Origin: Motiliproteus sp. SC1-56 | GTDB lineage: Bacteria > Pseudomonadota > Gammaproteobacteria > Pseudomonadales > Balneatricaceae | Assembly: GCF_017309075.1 (NCBI RefSeq) | Contig: NZ_JAEMGS010000012.1 | Location: forward strand, 1 to 64,000 | Direction: 5' to 3' | Length of the DNA stretch: 64,000 bases | Part shown: positions 61,704 to 64,000 of the stretch, in pieces | Numbering within the stretch: position 1 is the first letter of the stretch | Layout of the letters: every line of letters starts with the position of its first letter | Notes under the pieces: generated by a model | What the model saw: only the letters and a program-made list of their open reading frames with translations | Databases searched by the model: none | What the model was told of the DNA's origin: nothing | Position numbers and translations under genes: made by a program

Positions 61704-61720
61704 GTTCCGTCTAGTGGAAT
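61704..61720. promoter_or_regulatory. IclR-type operator in the had/gcdH divergent promoter
   Basis: GTTCCGTCTAGTGGAAT fits RTTCCR-N5-YGGAAY and lies about 50 bp upstream of the had -35 and 150 bp upstream of the gcdH -35. Confidence 0.7.
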
Positions 61721-61851
61721 ACGGGCAGGGAGCAGGTAAAAATCTGTTTTTTCGACTTAAGCTCATGTTAAGAATGGGAAAAACTGTCTGCTGGAAGTGC
61801 TTTCCGGAAGCGCTCCTTAGACAGGGGGGATTTAGAGATGCAAGCGTGGCA

Positions 61852-61905
61852 TGCAGTATATTGCAGTTTTTGATTGAGTCGGTTTTTTGGCTGCACTATG
61901 ATGCG
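61852..61905 (+). promoter_or_regulatory. gcdH promoter with two TGCA-N6-TGCA-type boxes
   Basis: Boxes TGCAGTATATTGCA (61852-61865) and TGCACTATGATGCG (61892-61905) are exactly 40 bp apart. TTGAGT (61874-61879) and TATGAT (61897-61902), spaced by 17 bp, form a good promoter whose -10 is inside the second box, as expected for repression. Confidence 0.68.
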
Positions 61906-61991
61906 TTTTAGCCAGTCTGCCCGCCTGGAGTCCATCGCAGGCGATTTGCGAACTCTTCAGGTGAAGAGGAACAATCAGGAGAATAAGAACA

Positions 61992-63194
61992 ATGACCCAA
62001 GCGTTAAAAGAGACCACTAAACCCGCCTTTGATTGGCAGGACCCCTTTCTTCTGGATACGCAGTTGAGCGAAGAGGAGCGAATGATTCGCGATGCGGCCC
62101 GGGAGTACTGCCAAAGCCGGCTGCTGCCGCGTGCGCTGGAGGCTAACCGCAAGGAGCATTTTGACGTCGAGATCATGCGGGAGATGGGGGAGCTGGGGTT
62201 GCTCGGTCCTACCCTGCCCGAAGAGTACGGCTGCTCCAACGTCAACCATGTCAGCTACGGCCTAGTGGCCCGTGAAGTGGAGCGGGTCGACAGCGGCTAT
62301 CGCTCCGCCATGAGCGTGCAGTCATCGCTGGTGATGCACCCGATTCACGCCTATGGAACGGAATCCCAGCGGCGGCGATACCTGCCCAAGCTGGCCAGTG
62401 GGGAGTGGATCGGCTGCTTCGGCCTGACCGAGCCCGATGCCGGATCCGACCCCGGCAGCATGAAAACCCGCGCCACCCGGATCGACGGCGGCTACCTGCT
62501 GAACGGTGCCAAGATGTGGATTACCAACTCGCCGGTGGCCGATGTCTTCGTGGTCTGGGCCAAGCTCGACGGCGAGATTCGCGGCTTTATCCTCGACAAG
62601 GGCATGAAGGGGCTGAGCGCACCCAAGATCGAGGGTAAGTTCTCGTTGCGCGCCTCCATCACCGGGGAGATCGTCATGGAGGATGTGGCGGTTCCCGAGG
62701 AAAACCTGTTGCCCAATGCTGTTGGCCTCAAAGGCCCCTTCGGCTGCCTCAACAAGGCCCGTTTTGGCATTGCCTGGGGCGCGTTGGGTGCGGCCGAGTT
62801 CTGTTGGCAGGCGGCGCGGCAGTACACCCTGGATCGCCAGCAGTTCGGCCGCCCCCTGGCGGCCACCCAGCTGATTCAGAAAAAGCTCGCGGATATGCAG
62901 ACCGAGATCGCCCTGGGCTTGCAGGGCTGCCTGCAGGCCGGTCGCCTGATGGATCAGGGACGCTGCTCCCCGGAACTGATCTCCCTGATCAAGCGCAACT
63001 CCTGCGGCAAGGCGCTGGACATCGCCCGTACCGCCCGGGATATGCACGGGGGCAACGGTATCAGCGACGAGTTCCACGTCATTCGCCATGTGATGAACCT
63101 GGAAGCGGTCAACACCTACGAAGGCACCCACGACGTGCATGCCCTGATTCTGGGCCGGGCCCAGACCGGCCTGCAGGCCTTTGCCCCCGCCTAG
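61992..63194 (+). CDS. gcdH: Glutaryl-CoA dehydrogenase
   Basis: The 400-residue flavoprotein oxidises and decarboxylates glutaryl-CoA to crotonyl-CoA, the entry to central metabolism after ring cleavage. It has the family segments [36 protein letters not shown] and [17 protein letters not shown], with E377 as the expected catalytic base. The start follows AGGAGAATAAGAAC. It diverges from had-oah. Confidence 0.93.
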   Translation: MTQALKETTKPAFDWQDPFLLDTQLSEEERMIRDAAREYCQSRLLPRALEANRKEHFDVEIMREMGELGLLGPTLPEEYGCSNVNHVSYGLVAREVERVDSGYRSAMSVQSSLVMHPIHAYGTESQRRRYLPKLASGEWIGCFGLTEPDAGSDPGSMKTRATRIDGGYLLNGAKMWITNSPVADVFVVWAKLDGEIRGFILDKGMKGLSAPKIEGKFSLRASITGEIVMEDVAVPEENLLPNAVGLKGPFGCLNKARFGIAWGALGAAEFCWQAARQYTLDRQQFGRPLAATQLIQKKLADMQTEIALGLQGCLQAGRLMDQGRCSPELISLIKRNSCGKALDIARTARDMHGGNGISDEFHVIRHVMNLEAVNTYEGTHDVHALILGRAQTGLQAFAPA

Positions 63195-63253
63195 GGGACA
63201 GCGTGCCTGTTCGGAACCGGTCCTGACGGTGACGTCCCCAGGAGGAGAGAAAG

Positions 63254-64000
63254 ATGCAAGATGCCTATATCTGTGATGCCGTGCGCACCCCCATCGGCCG
63301 CTACGGCGGCGGCCTGGCCGCCGTGCGCACTGACGACCTGGCGGCGATTCCGCTTCGGGCGTTAATGGAGCGGCAGTCACAGGTGGACTGGCAGAGGGTG
63401 GATGACCTGGTGTATGGCTGCGCCAATCAGGCAGGGGAGGATAACCGCAACGTGGCGCGCATGGCAGGTCTGCTGGCCGGGCTGCCGGTGGCGGTACCCG
63501 GGGTGACCCTGAACCGCCTCTGCGGCTCGGGGTTGGATGCGGTCGCCACTGCTGCCCGCGCCATCAAGGTGGGGGAGGCCAACCTGATGCTGGCGGGGGG
63601 CGTTGAGTCCATGTCCCGGGCGCCCTTCGTGATGCCCAAGGCCGGTGCGGCCTTTTCGCGGCAGGCAGAGATTCATGACACCACCATCGGCTGGCGCTTT
63701 ATTAACCCGCGGATGCAACGGGAGTATGGCGTGGACTCCATGCCTGAAACGGCCGAAAACTTGGCCCGGGAGTTCGGAATCGCCCGCGAAGACCAGGACG
63801 CCTTTGCCTGGCGCAGCCAGCAGCGGGCCGCCCGGGCGCAGGCCGAGGGGCTGCTGGAGGCTGAAATCGTCCCGGTGCCGGTGGCTCAGGGACGCGGTGA
63901 GACCCGCTGGATCCGTGTCGATGAACACCCGCGACCGCAGGTGACCCCCGAAGGGTTGGCGGCCCTGCGCGGGGTGGTCACGGCCGAAGGGACGGTCACC
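63254..64000 (+). CDS. Acetyl-CoA C-acyltransferase (thiolase), cut by window end
   Basis: The open frame runs 249 codons from ATG 63254 (after GGAGGAGAG) to the window end without a stop. It has the thiolase nucleophile in NRLCGSGLDAVATAARA (C90) and VESMSRAPFVMPKA. The N-terminus MQDAYICDAVRTPIGRYGGG resembles beta-ketoadipyl-CoA thiolases (PcaF/PaaJ). It is 59 bp after gcdH and probably cleaves a 3-oxoacyl-CoA of the lower pathway. The C-terminal part with the second Cys and His lies outside. Confidence 0.9.
   Translation, partial: MQDAYICDAVRTPIGRYGGGLAAVRTDDLAAIPLRALMERQSQVDWQRVDDLVYGCANQAGEDNRNVARMAGLLAGLPVAVPGVTLNRLCGSGLDAVATAARAIKVGEANLMLAGGVESMSRAPFVMPKAGAAFSRQAEIHDTTIGWRFINPRMQREYGVDSMPETAENLAREFGIAREDQDAFAWRSQQRAARAQAEGLLEAEIVPVPVAQGRGETRWIRVDEHPRPQVTPEGLAALRGVVTAEGTVT

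Overview
The window reads as GC-rich proteobacterial DNA, most likely from a gammaproteobacterium that can degrade aromatic acids anaerobically. The class is inferred from a LexA box of the gammaproteobacterial CTG-N10-CAG type before recA, an RlmJ-type methyltransferase and a canonical rnfABCDGE(H) set; I cannot name a genus. It opens with the 3' end of a 5S rRNA gene, then recA and housekeeping genes (SDR/DUF2867, rlmJ, a CLCA_X-like protein, a CDF cation transporter) and a 32-copy heptanucleotide repeat.

Most of the remainder encodes anaerobic phenylacetate and benzoyl-CoA degradation. A CoA ligase (9.8-11.1 kb) makes phenylacetyl-CoA. FdhD-PadBCD (33.8-38.9 kb) oxidises it to phenylglyoxylate, and PadEFGHI (11.2-16.0 kb) converts that to benzoyl-CoA. 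A Thauera-type ATP-dependent benzoyl-CoA reductase (bcrCBAD plus ferredoxin, 53.2-58.1 kb) dearomatises it; dch, oah and had (58.1-61.5 kb), then gcdH and a thiolase cut by the window end, carry the products on. Low-potential ferredoxin can come from KorAB (45.3-47.9 kb) and from Rnf (39.0-44.4 kb). A liv-type ABC transporter with a CBS-ACT protein (18.6-23.9 kb) and two tandem IclR regulators lie beside the pad genes. No benzoate-CoA ligase was recognised.

Three operator families tie these operons together. (1) A TTTACGT-NN-ACGTAAA-like palindrome, likely bound by the MerR/LiuR-like protein at 50.9-51.3 kb, sits on the -35 of six promoters and weakly before the regulator itself. (2) A 17-bp RTTCCR-N5-YGGAAY palindrome occurs five times and probably belongs to the IclR pair. 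(3) TGCA-N6-TGCA boxes resembling BzdR/BoxR operators occur at the lower-pathway promoters, although no BzdR-like gene is visible. The most striking locus is 45.14-45.20 kb, where kor and rnf promoters point across each other with overlapping -10 hexamers and a MerR-type site on each -35.

Between the two pad loci lies an accessory region (about 24.0-32.8 kb), AT-rich toward its end. It holds a 1727-residue secreted repeat protein, a smaller secreted protein, an 85-residue protein ending in a sorting-signal-like tripartite tail, a block of six adjacent stem-loops, and an exosortase-like membrane protein. No tRNA, CRISPR array or transposase was recognised.
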